Below are positions 15,463 through 24,723 of a stretch of 51,762 bases of DNA, piece by piece; within the stretch, counting starts at the first letter, position 1; every line of letters starts with the position of its first letter. A program made the translations under genes and the position numbers. Below the pieces are notes generated by a model. The model was not told where the DNA came from and did no database searches. It saw nothing but the letters and a program-made list of their open reading frames with translations. The DNA comes from an uncultured Clostridia bacterium (lineage in GTDB: Bacteria; Bacillota; Clostridia; Peptostreptococcales; Anaerovoracaceae): positions 1-51,762 of the forward strand of contig CAKQGQ010000016.1 of the NCBI GenBank assembly GCA_934233735.1, in the 5' to 3' direction.

Positions 15463-17676
15463 TTATATATCATCTGTATCTGCGCTTTGCGGCTCATTGT
15501 CCAGCCTCTGCCGCGCAACAAGTTCTGCGAAAAATCCGCCGTTTGCAATCAGTTCCTCGTACTTTCCGTCCTCTACGATTTTGCCTTTATCCAGAACCAA
15601 AATGCGGTCGCACTGCTTGATTGTGGAAAGTCGATGCGCGATAACGATTCTCGTGCATTTCAGAGCATCGAGTGACTCCGAAACCTTTTTCTGCGTCAGA
15701 TTATCGAGCGCACTGGTCGCTTCATCGAACATCAGAATCTTCGGCTTCGGTGCGATTGCACGGGCAATCATCAGTCTCTGGCGCTGTCCGCCCGAGATTC
15801 CGCCTGAGCCCTCCGATATTATGGTATGCATGCCCATCGGCATACTGCGGATGTCGTCTGCAATCCCTGCAAGCTCTGCTGCTTCCCATGCTTCCTGCAA
15901 GGTGAGCTGCGGTGCAGAAATCACAATGTTGGAATAAATATCTCCCTGGAACAGCTTGCCGTTCTGCATCACGACGCCTATGCGGCGGCGCAGAGAACGT
16001 AAATCGATTCGCTCCAGGTCCTTGCCGTCATAATAGACAGCACCCTTCTGCGGTTTTTCGAAGCCGAGCAGCAGGCGCATCAGGGTCGACTTGCCGCATC
16101 CGGTTTTGCCGACAATCGCCACGTACTGCCCCGGACGGATTTTCAGGGAAAGGTCATCCAGAACCAAAGGCATGTGCTCATTATAGCGAAACGACACATG
16201 GCTCAGTTCAATGCCTCCCGAAAGTCTTGTCAGCACTTCCTTTTCATCCGCAATCTCAGGCACGGCGTCGAAAAACGGCTGCACCATCGTAAGAATCGGT
16301 CGAATCTGCGCGACCGTCAAAGCAATGCCTGCCAGCGACATAAAGGCGCCCGACAGCATGCCGTAAGCGGTATTAAATGCGTAGTAATCCGCAACCGAAA
16401 CACCGGATTTCACCGCCATCCAATACATGACAATGGTTCCCGTCAGAGTGATGGTGAGACTGATAACCGAGTGAAGTTTCAAGAATAACGGCGGGTTATA
16501 GCTCAGCTTTGCATCCTTGGCATATAAATTCCCCCAGCGGGCAAAAGCGCGCTTTTCCGCGCCTGCCAGCTTAATTTTCTGAATACCGCTGATTAACGCG
16601 TAGCTCATGCCGCTTTCTTTCCCGGAGATTTCCATCTGCTGCGTGCTGATCTTCATCTGCATCAGGGAAGAGAGCACCGAAAGCACAACGGTAACGAGCA
16701 GAATAATCAAAGCCGGAATCACAAGTTCCCGCGCGTAAACAAAAATCTGCGAGAGATAAACCAGCGAAAACAGCGAAGTCAATCCTGTTGAAAATGCCGC
16801 GGATACCAACATCTTGCATAAGCTGTTAACCTGCGTCGCGCGGTTTGCAAGTTCTCCCGAGCCGTAGTTCTTAAAGAAGCCTGCAGGCAGCGACAGGACG
16901 CGCATCATGGTCGCCGCTTCCACTGCAATGCTCATTTTCATTTCCACTCGCGTTGTCACCATCTGCTTGATGGTCTGCAGCAGAAGCGTACTGATTGAAA
17001 CGCAGACCGTGAAGACCGTGATGGCAAACAGCAGGCGCATCTGTCCGGACGGCAGTACCTGCCCGAAAAGCAGGCTGGTGAGTTTCGGCGACAAAAGCCC
17101 GATGAGGGTCACTGCAAGCGTTGCCAGCGCAAGCACCACAAAATCTGCTGTGGATAAAGTCCCTATAATATAGTGCATCAGAGACGGCAGGCTGATTTTT
17201 GAAAGCGGAAACGGTTTATAAAAAGCAATCGCCTCCGCTCCAAACAAGTCCTGATTGCTGCGGTTGATACGTTTTTTCGCGCCCGTCTGCGGGTCCATAT
17301 AGAAATATCCGCTCAGACCTGCCGGAAGCAGAGCGGCCGTGCGTCCGTCTTCGCGCAGCGTGCCGAGCATCGCGCCTGCCGCGTTGCGATACCAGCCGTC
17401 GGTCAGCTCTACCGTACGCCGCATGATGCCGTGCGGACGCAGCAGGTATTCCAGCTGCTCATTGGCATCGGTGATAGTCTCAGGGACTTCCCTTGTTTTG
17501 ACATGATAATATTTTAAAATAGCGTCTATGGCATCCTTGCTCATGGTAAGGCTGTCCTGAAATTCCGTGCCAATCTTTTTCCCCATCACAGCGGACGCCA
17601 TATTGGCAAACGCGTCGGCAAAGACATCGTTGTCATTTTGTTTTCTCTGTCTGATTTGTTCATCAAACCAACCCAT
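15463..17676 (-). CDS. NHLM/NHLP-type peptide export ABC transporter (no peptidase domain)
   Basis: This is a half-size exporter of 737 aa. The first about 150 residues form a soluble domain without a C39 cysteine/histidine pair, then come about six membrane segments (about 165-440) and a nucleotide-binding domain with Walker A GKTGCGKST, signature SGGQRQR, Walker B ILMFDEATSALD and H-loop IVIAHRLSTI. Family knowledge: NHLM systems pair such a protein with a C39-peptidase ABC protein. That partner is encoded 15 bases upstream. Together they would form the membrane channel that cleaves and secretes the precursors. Confidence 0.85.
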   Translation of the reverse strand: MGWFDEQIRQRKQNDNDVFADAFANMASAVMGKKIGTEFQDSLTMSKDAIDAILKYYHVKTREVPETITDANEQLEYLLRPHGIMRRTVELTDGWYRNAAGAMLGTLREDGRTAALLPAGLSGYFYMDPQTGAKKRINRSNQDLFGAEAIAFYKPFPLSKISLPSLMHYIIGTLSTADFVVLALATLAVTLIGLLSPKLTSLLFGQVLPSGQMRLLFAITVFTVCVSISTLLLQTIKQMVTTRVEMKMSIAVEAATMMRVLSLPAGFFKNYGSGELANRATQVNSLCKMLVSAAFSTGLTSLFSLVYLSQIFVYARELVIPALIILLVTVVLSVLSSLMQMKISTQQMEISGKESGMSYALISGIQKIKLAGAEKRAFARWGNLYAKDAKLSYNPPLFLKLHSVISLTITLTGTIVMYWMAVKSGVSVADYYAFNTAYGMLSGAFMSLAGIALTVAQIRPILTMVQPFFDAVPEIADEKEVLTRLSGGIELSHVSFRYNEHMPLVLDDLSLKIRPGQYVAIVGKTGCGKSTLMRLLLGFEKPQKGAVYYDGKDLERIDLRSLRRRIGVVMQNGKLFQGDIYSNIVISAPQLTLQEAWEAAELAGIADDIRSMPMGMHTIISEGSGGISGGQRQRLMIARAIAPKPKILMFDEATSALDNLTQKKVSESLDALKCTRIVIAHRLSTIKQCDRILVLDKGKIVEDGKYEELIANGGFFAELVARQRLDNEPQSADTDDI

Positions 17677-17691
17677 AATGTCTTTCCCTCC

Positions 17692-19860
17692 TTACTCGTT
17701 TGTCACCAGCTGCGTATAGACGCCGCCTTTTTTCATCAGTTCCTCATGGGTGCCGCGCTCTGCGACCTTTCCATGATCCAGTACGATGATTTCATCGCAG
17801 TCGCGGATTGTCGACAGGCGGTGCGCCACGACAATACAGGTGATGCCGCGGTCCTTGATAGACTTGACTACTTCATATTCCGTCTTGGCATCCAGCGCAC
17901 TGGTCGCCTCATCCAGAATGATGATGGTCGGATCCTGCGCCAGCACGCGGGCAATCTCCATGCGCTGCTGCTGTCCGCCCGAAAAGTCCTTGCCGCCTTC
18001 CGTCAGTTTATATTGATAGCCGCCGTCACGCTGCATGATATCCTCATGCAGCTGTGCATCACGCGCAGCCATAATCATTTCAAAATCTTCAATGGAGTTA
18101 TCCCACATTTTGATATTATTGGCAATCGTATCCTCAAACAGGATGATGTCCTGATCCACAACCGCCAGCGATCCGGTAAACACACTGCGGTCAATCTCAG
18201 CAATCGGCTTGCCGTCAAAGAGAATTTCTCCTTCCCATGGCTTATACAGTCCCGAAATCAGCTTCGCCAGGGTTGACTTGCCGCAGCCCGATGTTCCGAC
18301 AAACGCCACGCGGCTTCCGGTTTTCAGTGTCATGCTGAAATCCTCAATCAGCGGCTCTGCAAGCCTCGAATAGCCGAAGGTAACATTTTTCAGCTCGACA
18401 TTGCCCGAAAGCTTATCGTATTCTGCATTTTCATCAAGCGTTTCATCTAAGGAAGCGTCAGTGGGATACTGCATGACATCCTCTACTCGTTCCATCTGGG
18501 TTCGCATCTCCTGCAGCGTCTGCTTCGCTGAAATCAGCGTGGAAACCGGAGCAAGGAAGGAAGAAAGCAGACCCTGGAAGGCCATAATCATGCCGACTGT
18601 AAAAGTTCCCTGCATAGCCAGATATACGCCCGTCATCAGCACTGCTGTGCCGCAGAGCGAACTGATCAGCGTCGGAAGCAGAAGGAGCAGATGTTTTATC
18701 TGCGACTGCTTATTCACACTCGCCTGATAACCCGCCCATCTCTCAAAGAAAGCGTTTTCAGCACCGCTGGCTTTGATAGTCTCAATCATTTCAATTCCTG
18801 CAACCGTCGTACCTGCCAGCTTTCCGGCATCACGCATGGCAATACGCGTCATATTGATGCGGCGTTTTGCTATAATATTCGATAATATTAAGCTTGAAAA
18901 AACCGAAATCAGTCCGATTAAGGTCAGCAGCACACTGTAACGCAGCATGACCACGAAGTAAAAGACCATCATGACGGTCTCTAGCACCAGCGGCGCAAAC
19001 GTATTGACCAGCTGCCACGCAATCGTCGCGTTAGCGCTCTGCCTGCTCTGAATATCCCCTGCCATGCGCTGTGAAAAGAACTCCATCGGCATGCGCAGTA
19101 CCTTCCACATATAGCTCGTATTTCCAACCATCGCAAGCTTGCCGTTGATGCGAAGCGTATACACCTCCTGTATCCATGCGACCACCAGCTGGATTATGCT
19201 AACCCCCGCCAATGCCAGCGTAAACGGCAGCAGCCACTCCGGATTCTCCCCGGTTAATAAGCGGTCGAGGAAAATACGCGAAAAGACCGGGGTAATAATT
19301 CCAAGCAAGGAAGATATGATGCTCGTCATCACCACGAAGACGACCGCTGCACCCGCGCCTTTGAGACGTTTTTTTGCGTAAGCAAGCATCGAAATCGGTT
19401 TTCCCTCCGGCAAGAAATCCTCGCCCGGCTCGAACATCAGACAAATTCCCGTGAAGGACTCGTCAAAAGTCTTCATCGGTACGGTATAAGTGCCCTTCGC
19501 AGGGTCGTTCAGTACAGCCTTATTGCCGCGGAATCCGTCGAGCACCACGAAGTGATTAAAATTCCAATGAATGATACAAGGAAACCTGCCGTCCTTTTTC
19601 AGGTCCTCCGGTTCGTAGCGATAGCCCTTTGCCGTCAGACCATAACTTCTGGCAGCCCGCAGGATGTTGCGTGCGTTGGAGCCATCGCGCGATACGCCGC
19701 AGTCAAAGCGAACCTGCTCGAGCGGAATCCATTTCTCATAATATGCTAAAATCATTGCAAGGCTTGCCGCGCCGCATTCGAGCGCCTCCATCTGCATGAT
19801 GACAGGAACCTTCGCAGCACCTTGTGTAATTGGTTGTTTGATTTTCTTTGCTGCATTCAT
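17692..19860 (-). CDS. NHLM/NHLP-type peptidase-ABC transporter (C39 domain)
   Basis: This 722 aa exporter removes double-glycine leaders while transporting. The C39 peptidase triad is visible: C29 in LECGAASLAMIL, H103 in NFNHFVVLDG and D119 in NDPAKG. About six membrane segments follow, then an ATPase domain with Walker A GTSGCGKST, signature FSGGQQQR, Walker B IIILDEATSALD and VVAHRLSTI. The ATG at 19860 was chosen for AAGGAG 8 bases upstream; an in-frame GTG at 19869 overlaps that site. The three GG-type precursors downstream are its expected substrates. Confidence 0.9.
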   Translation of the reverse strand: MNAAKKIKQPITQGAAKVPVIMQMEALECGAASLAMILAYYEKWIPLEQVRFDCGVSRDGSNARNILRAARSYGLTAKGYRYEPEDLKKDGRFPCIIHWNFNHFVVLDGFRGNKAVLNDPAKGTYTVPMKTFDESFTGICLMFEPGEDFLPEGKPISMLAYAKKRLKGAGAAVVFVVMTSIISSLLGIITPVFSRIFLDRLLTGENPEWLLPFTLALAGVSIIQLVVAWIQEVYTLRINGKLAMVGNTSYMWKVLRMPMEFFSQRMAGDIQSRQSANATIAWQLVNTFAPLVLETVMMVFYFVVMLRYSVLLTLIGLISVFSSLILSNIIAKRRINMTRIAMRDAGKLAGTTVAGIEMIETIKASGAENAFFERWAGYQASVNKQSQIKHLLLLLPTLISSLCGTAVLMTGVYLAMQGTFTVGMIMAFQGLLSSFLAPVSTLISAKQTLQEMRTQMERVEDVMQYPTDASLDETLDENAEYDKLSGNVELKNVTFGYSRLAEPLIEDFSMTLKTGSRVAFVGTSGCGKSTLAKLISGLYKPWEGEILFDGKPIAEIDRSVFTGSLAVVDQDIILFEDTIANNIKMWDNSIEDFEMIMAARDAQLHEDIMQRDGGYQYKLTEGGKDFSGGQQQRMEIARVLAQDPTIIILDEATSALDAKTEYEVVKSIKDRGITCIVVAHRLSTIRDCDEIIVLDHGKVAERGTHEELMKKGGVYTQLVTNE

Positions 19861-19872
19861 CTCCCGCACTCC

Positions 19873-20358
19873 TTAGTTCAAAACAAAACTCATCGGCTTC
19901 ACGCGCTCTAAAACGACGGAAGCACGATAGACGCCATCCGGCAGAGCTCCGGTATCCGCAGCGATTTCGTAGACCCAGTCTTTTGCTTCAAGTCCGCTCA
20001 GGTGCAGAAAATAATCGTCCGCAGCCGCTTCACTTTCACTCATGCGAATCGGATTTGCCGCAACCGATGCCACCGGGTACTCTTCATCATTTACGGAAAT
20101 CAACGCAGCCTCTGTTAATTTCGCATAATCCTTTTCGCTGATATAGCAAACGAGGCGTCCATCTTTACAGATGCTGCCTGTCTCTATTTTTGTGTCCATG
20201 CTTCCGAAGATTCCCCATACGCAAATTCCCACCAAAAGCACGATGATTGCAAGTAAAATCATCCACACCTGCGGATTCGATACGCGGATATAGTCATTCA
20301 TCTGATCGGGCGATGTGACCCTGTCTATGCTTTTCTGCCGAAAAATCGGATTACCCAT
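19873..20358 (-). CDS. Short HlyD-like secretion protein of the NHLM type
   Basis: This 161 aa protein has an N-terminal cytoplasmic stretch (FRQKSIDRVTSPDQMNDYIR), one membrane segment (about 31-52) and a beta-rich outer domain. The beginning matches NHLM secretion proteins, but those are usually about two to three times longer and contain a coiled-coil hairpin and lipoyl-like halves. Here the hairpin is absent. That may suit a single-membrane cell. The ATG at 20358 lies 4 bases after the RsbW-like gene and 12 bases before the peptidase-ABC gene. Confidence 0.7.
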   Translation of the reverse strand: MGNPIFRQKSIDRVTSPDQMNDYIRVSNPQVWMILLAIIVLLVGICVWGIFGSMDTKIETGSICKDGRLVCYISEKDYAKLTEAALISVNDEEYPVASVAANPIRMSESEAAADDYFLHLSGLEAKDWVYEIAADTGALPDGVYRASVVLERVKPMSFVLN

Positions 20359-20362
20359 GCTG

Positions 20363-20782
20363 CTACCTCTTCTCCTGAATGTCTTTGCGAATGCGCAAAA
20401 TATTTTGTCCATCTTTATATTCGTAAGTAATCTCATCCATGGTTTTCTTCACCATGAAAATACCCAGTCCTCCCGCAGCGCGTTCCTCCGCGGAAAGCGC
20501 AATGTCCGGGTCGGCATTCTGAAGCGGATCGTAAGGAATTCCATGATCCATAAATGTAATCGTAACCGAAATCGGAGCGTCGCTGACCTCCACACGCACC
20601 GTGGCAGGACCGGTATCCGGATTGTACGCATACTGCGCGATATTTCCGAAAAGTTCGTCAATCGCTATATCAATCTGAACCTGCGCTTTCATCGGGCAGC
20701 CGATTTCCGCAAGCTGATCATTCACAAAATCCGTCACCTGCTCTATGTTCTCAACAACCGCAGGAATTGTCATTTCTTTCAT
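20363..20782 (-). CDS. RsbW-like anti-sigma-type serine kinase / ATP-binding protein
   Basis: This 139 aa single GHKL (HATPase_c) domain has the N-box DIAIDELFGNIAQYAY, the G1 box MDHGIPYDP and the G2 region GGLGIFMVKK. Family knowledge: such proteins phosphorylate a STAS partner and bind a sigma factor or another target. The ATG at 20782 follows GGGAGG at 8 bases and lies inside the end of the phosphatase gene (32-base overlap). With the phosphatase and STAS genes it completes a partner-switching module. No sigma factor gene is present in the window. Confidence 0.87.
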   Translation of the reverse strand: MKEMTIPAVVENIEQVTDFVNDQLAEIGCPMKAQVQIDIAIDELFGNIAQYAYNPDTGPATVRVEVSDAPISVTITFMDHGIPYDPLQNADPDIALSAEERAAGGLGIFMVKKTMDEITYEYKDGQNILRIRKDIQEKR

Positions 20783-23261
20783 TTCCGGCACCTCCCTGGT
20801 ATTTCAGATATAACATCGTGATGTCGTCAAACTGCGGCGCTTCTCCCACAAACGCGTCAATGTCCGCCTTGACCGCACGGCAGAATTCTTCTCCGTCTAC
20901 CCCTCTCAAGGTATTCAGCAGCTTTTCCAGTCGCTCTTCTCCGTAGAGCTTCTCGTCTGCGTTGGCTGCCTCCGTAACGCCGTCCGTATAAAGATAGATT
21001 TCATCTCCCGGCAAAAGCTGCAGTTCGTTTTTCCTGTATCGGATTCCCTCCATGCCCGCAAGCACGAACCCCGGTCTCGTTTTCAAATATTCAAAAGACC
21101 CATCCGCATGTCTCACCAGCGGAGGATTGTGTCCGGCATTGGCAAATTCCACGATACCGGTTTCTAAATCCAGAACGCCCATCCACGCGGTCACGAACAT
21201 TCCTGCATCATTGTTTTCGCACAGTTTTTCGTTTGCAAGCGTAAAGACTTCGTTTACCGGTTTTCCTGACTCGGCATACCCCTTAATGATGGATTTTGCC
21301 GTCATCATAAACATCGCCGCCGGGATTCCTTTGCCCGAAACATCGGCAATCAAAAATCCCAGTTTGTTTTCGTCTGTAAAATAGAAGTCATAGAAATCTC
21401 CACCGACCTCTTTGGCAGTCTCCATGCTCGCGAAAATTTCAAACTCGCTGCGTCCCGGATAAGGCGGAAATACCGTCGGAATCGCTGAATGCTGGATGGT
21501 CTTGGCGAATTCCAGTTCTTTGTCAATTCGCGCCGCTGCTTCCGCAATATACTGTTTCAATGTCAGCACCGTAGAGTTGATGTCATCGGAAAGCGAAGCG
21601 AATTCCTCGTTGGAGCGGACATCGACTACCACGTCGAGATTTCCGTTCGTAATCTGCTCTAAGGACTTGTTTACCTTAATCATATTGTCTACGACCAGTT
21701 TTTTAATCAGGAAGTAAACGAGAATGAACAGCATTCCGAAAATGACAAATTCCATGAATACAGTAACATATACGGAAATGTCACGAGAGAACAGGATCTC
21801 GGTTTTCGGCATCGCCGCAACGATGTAGTATCCTTCTTCCACAACATAAGCGCAGAAGGAGGCTTCTCCGTACACCTCTGTTTCAAAAGGCTCACCTTCC
21901 GGCATGGTTTCTCTGTCAATGTATATACCGGAGACGCTGAGGTTTTCGCCCTCGCCTCCATGTCTGTCGCTGACAATGTTCCAGTCTTCATCGGCTATAA
22001 TAATACAGCCGTTTTCTCCGACATGACGGTTGCGTGTCACACCGATAATCGTATCGTCGATGTCCTTCTGGAAGCGCTCGGCATCATAGGCAACCTGCAC
22101 GAAACCGCCGTTTTCCAGCGTAACTCCCGCATATTTACGCAGAATATCCGGGTTTGAAGACGTCGGCATATAGTTTTGGACATATTCTTTGTTCGTTCCC
22201 GCAAGCAAAACCAAAAATTCCGCGGACTGCTCTCCTCCGTGCATATCGTAATGCAGGAAATCTTTATATGTGGATGCGGTAATAATCCCGTTTTCATCGA
22301 TGCGGTTGATTTCCGCAATATCATAGGTTTTCCCTATGGAAGTCAGCCATGCTGAGTCCACCATGCCTGCATCATCGACCGCTCCTGCAAGCCCTGCCGC
22401 CTCGGCCTCATTAATCTGCTGCGCAATGTCCTTCGTAATCCGCAAAAGATTTTCATTGGAAGCGTCCAGAACATCTTCGCAGACATCCTTAATGTTCAGA
22501 TTCACGAGCTGCCGCGCATCGTTAATCGAAAGCTCCGTCTGCAGCGCCCAGGTAAAAATCGTCGTCGCTAAAAAGCCAATCGTGACGCAGGCAAGCAGCC
22601 AGCGCTGAAACGACTGGGATATATTTTTCAATTCATTGCGGACTTTCGGGTGATGCCTGCTTGAAAGCAGCGAAAGAAAAAGCGCCGCCAGCATGACTGC
22701 AAGACCGTTGATTGCAATCATCGGCAGAGCACAGGTTTGTACGAAGCGAAACGCAGTGCGCGCATCGGTCATATTGGTCAGGAATACCATGAGCATATGT
22801 ATCACTTCTATAATAATTCCCACAGCCAGCGCATAGTACCACCTTGGCTTTTTGTTTTCAAACATAAATTTGCGCAGAGCCGCCGCAAAAACACCGGCAA
22901 GGACGGTGGAAACGCTGCAGGCAAGACGCGTATATTCCCCCGCGCCCCAAAGCACAGCAAACCAGCGCTCCACTCCGCCAATGACACCTGCGATAATTCC
23001 CGCAGGTGCGCCGAACAAAAGTCCCGCGCAGATTGGCGACGCGTCTCTTGCATTGATCACTGCGCCTCCAATATCAATTCCGCATTCGGTTCCCAATACC
23101 GCCAATCCGCCAAATAAAATCCCGATTGCGACCTGTTTTACCATATATGGAATTTTATCTAAATTCACTTCGCGGTTCAGCAGATAAATTCCTGCCGACA
23201 GCATGACCGGCAAGAAAGCAATCAGTGTAAGCTGAAATAGTACAAGTCCTGTCGATTCCAT
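20751..23261 (-). CDS. Membrane sensor PP2C/SpoIIE-type serine phosphatase
   Basis: This is an 836 aa signalling protein. Residues 1-190 resemble the LytS/YhcK five-transmembrane domain (RDASPICAGLLFGAPAGIIAG). A further membrane segment lies near 210-230, then an extracellular Cache-like sensor, a membrane segment near 490-515, a HAMP-like linker and a SpoIIE/RsbU phosphatase domain with GGDFYDFY, ADVSGKGIPAAMF, FANAGHNPPLV, LYTDGVTEA and DDITMLY. It should dephosphorylate the STAS protein encoded 2 bases upstream, in response to an unknown outside signal. The last codons overlap the kinase gene. Confidence 0.9.
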   Translation of the reverse strand: MESTGLVLFQLTLIAFLPVMLSAGIYLLNREVNLDKIPYMVKQVAIGILFGGLAVLGTECGIDIGGAVINARDASPICAGLLFGAPAGIIAGVIGGVERWFAVLWGAGEYTRLACSVSTVLAGVFAAALRKFMFENKKPRWYYALAVGIIIEVIHMLMVFLTNMTDARTAFRFVQTCALPMIAINGLAVMLAALFLSLLSSRHHPKVRNELKNISQSFQRWLLACVTIGFLATTIFTWALQTELSINDARQLVNLNIKDVCEDVLDASNENLLRITKDIAQQINEAEAAGLAGAVDDAGMVDSAWLTSIGKTYDIAEINRIDENGIITASTYKDFLHYDMHGGEQSAEFLVLLAGTNKEYVQNYMPTSSNPDILRKYAGVTLENGGFVQVAYDAERFQKDIDDTIIGVTRNRHVGENGCIIIADEDWNIVSDRHGGEGENLSVSGIYIDRETMPEGEPFETEVYGEASFCAYVVEEGYYIVAAMPKTEILFSRDISVYVTVFMEFVIFGMLFILVYFLIKKLVVDNMIKVNKSLEQITNGNLDVVVDVRSNEEFASLSDDINSTVLTLKQYIAEAAARIDKELEFAKTIQHSAIPTVFPPYPGRSEFEIFASMETAKEVGGDFYDFYFTDENKLGFLIADVSGKGIPAAMFMMTAKSIIKGYAESGKPVNEVFTLANEKLCENNDAGMFVTAWMGVLDLETGIVEFANAGHNPPLVRHADGSFEYLKTRPGFVLAGMEGIRYRKNELQLLPGDEIYLYTDGVTEAANADEKLYGEERLEKLLNTLRGVDGEEFCRAVKADIDAFVGEAPQFDDITMLYLKYQGGAGNERNDNSCGC

Positions 23262-23263
23262 GT

Positions 23264-23560
23264 TTACTCCAATGTCAAAATATCTATAAATCCTGTAATT
23301 TCAAATACTTCAAGCACATTCTCATTCACACCCGTAAGCTTCATGCTTCCCTGGCGGTTCATAACCTTCTGCGCTGCCAGCAGGACTCTGAGCCCTGCCG
23401 AGGATATGTATTCCACCCCTGAAAAGTCAAAGATTAGTTCTGTGACGCCGCCAACCGATTGTTTCAATTCTGCCTCAAGCTGCGGTGAGGTTGTAGTATC
23501 CAGTCTTCCTTCCAATGTAAAGGTCAAAGTTTCTCCATCAATATTCTTAGTAATAATCAT
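23264..23560 (-). CDS. STAS-domain anti-sigma factor antagonist
   Basis: This 98 aa cytoplasmic protein is of the SpoIIAA/RsbV type. The phosphorylation-site motif is clear: DFSGVEYISSAGLRVLL, with the serine that the RsbW-like kinase would modify. It is the first gene of the operon that runs through the phosphatase, kinase, exporter, precursors and maturase. The start follows CTGGAGGGAATATT. Confidence 0.92.
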   Translation of the reverse strand: MIITKNIDGETLTFTLEGRLDTTTSPQLEAELKQSVGGVTELIFDFSGVEYISSAGLRVLLAAQKVMNRQGSMKLTGVNENVLEVFEITGFIDILTLE

Positions 23561-23587
23561 AATATTCCCTCCAGCTTATATAGGGAA

Positions 23588-23616
23588 ATTATAACATATC
23601 GACGCGAAAATAGCAA
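23588..23616 (-). promoter_or_regulatory. Promoter of the signalling/peptide-export operon
   Basis: On the minus strand TTGCTA (23616-23611) and TATAAT (23593-23588) are 17 bases apart, with an extended TG one base before the -10 box. It resembles a housekeeping promoter rather than one for an alternative sigma factor. All ten genes down to 12915 lie on the same strand; gaps are short except for 100 bases before the first precursor. Confidence 0.7.
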
Positions 23617-23645
23617 CTTGTCTGTGTGTGTTCTTGCGCTTTCGC

Positions 23646-24653
23646 TCACAGGAAAGCTTTTATCAAATCCACCGAAGCAGATGCAGAAAGAAATGATGGC
23701 GGAATGTCAAAAATCGTCCGACACCCACTCTCTCCTTTTGCGGCAAGCTGATATGCCGCGCGCGCATATGCGGTGAGAACAGCACCCGTAAATTCCGGAT
23801 TAGAATCCAGCTTTAAAGAAAAATCATAGACTGCTTTGTTTTCGTCTCCTTCTTCTCCGGTTTTTCCGACGCGGATAACCGTTCCGCCATGCGGCATTTT
23901 TGAGTGCTTTTCCTGCAGCTCATCCTGGCTGATAAAATGTACTTCCGTTTCATACCTCTCGAAGTAGTCCGGCATATGTAAGATTTCGCGACGGATTCTC
24001 TCCTGCTCACTTCCATTTCCGCAAACCACGAAACATTCCCTTTGATGGCATTGCTCGTTTGAAAGCGCCTCGCATATTTCGCCCGCGCGGATCTTTTTCA
24101 GAATGTCCGCCTTTGGAATCGTGTACTGACGCGCATCAATTACTCCCTCTATTGAACGGATTGCATCCGAATGGCCCTGGCTGATTCCCCTGCCCCAAAG
24201 GGTATATGTTTTGCCATCCGGCAAAAGGGCTTCCGCCAGCATGCGGTTAAGGGAGAACAGACCCGGATCCCAGCCCGCCGCAATAATTGCAAGTCTGCCG
24301 CCTTCCTTTGCCTGCGCATCTACATTTTGAAAATGCGCATAGATTTTTGCATGATTATCGAAGCTGTCAACGATGTTATATTTCTTCGCGTATCGCGGAC
24401 TCTGCCACGGCAGATCCCCTGCCGAGCCGCCGCACACGATGAGTACATCCGGCTTCTCAAACCGCGCCTCCGTCTGTTCTAAAAGCTCTGCGGCAAGCAC
24501 TTCCGCCTCCGCTGTCCGAATCACGACCCGCTCCGGCTCCCGCCTTGTGAAAACATTTACCAGCCGCATATCCGGGCTTGTGTTTACCGCGGCTTCCACG
24601 CCCTTTCCCAGATTTCCATAGCCGACAATACCGATTTTGATTTTTTCTGCCAT
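23646..24653 (-). CDS. ddh: meso-Diaminopimelate dehydrogenase
   Basis: This NADP-dependent enzyme makes meso-diaminopimelate in one step from tetrahydrodipicolinate, for lysine and peptidoglycan. The 335 aa protein begins with the nucleotide-binding motif IGIVGYGNLGKGVE. The segments VDSFDNHA, AGWDPGLFSLNR and WGRGISQGHSDAIR are family hallmarks. The ATG at 24653 follows GGGGAG with a 9-base gap; the frame is open further upstream but without a ribosome-binding site. That site lies in the 3' arm of a hairpin (24663-24704). Confidence 0.93.
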   Translation of the reverse strand: MAEKIKIGIVGYGNLGKGVEAAVNTSPDMRLVNVFTRREPERVVIRTAEAEVLAAELLEQTEARFEKPDVLIVCGGSAGDLPWQSPRYAKKYNIVDSFDNHAKIYAHFQNVDAQAKEGGRLAIIAAGWDPGLFSLNRMLAEALLPDGKTYTLWGRGISQGHSDAIRSIEGVIDARQYTIPKADILKKIRAGEICEALSNEQCHQRECFVVCGNGSEQERIRREILHMPDYFERYETEVHFISQDELQEKHSKMPHGGTVIRVGKTGEEGDENKAVYDFSLKLDSNPEFTGAVLTAYARAAYQLAAKGESGCRTIFDIPPSFLSASASVDLIKAFL

Positions 24654-24662
24654 ATATAAAAA

Positions 24663-24704
24663 CTCCCCTTTTCTGTTTTTCTTACATTTTACGGGAAAGG
24701 GGAG
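24663..24704 (-). promoter_or_regulatory. Hairpin covering the ddh ribosome-binding site, followed by a T-run
   Basis: On the minus strand CTCCCCTTT (24704-24696) pairs with AAAGGGGAG (24671-24663) over 9 bp with a 24-base loop, followed directly by TTTTT. The 3' arm contains the ddh ribosome-binding site. It could act as terminator for the upstream gene, as attenuator, or as a block on ddh translation. Confidence 0.55.
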
Positions 24705-24723
24705 GGAAATATGTTTGTGGGGT

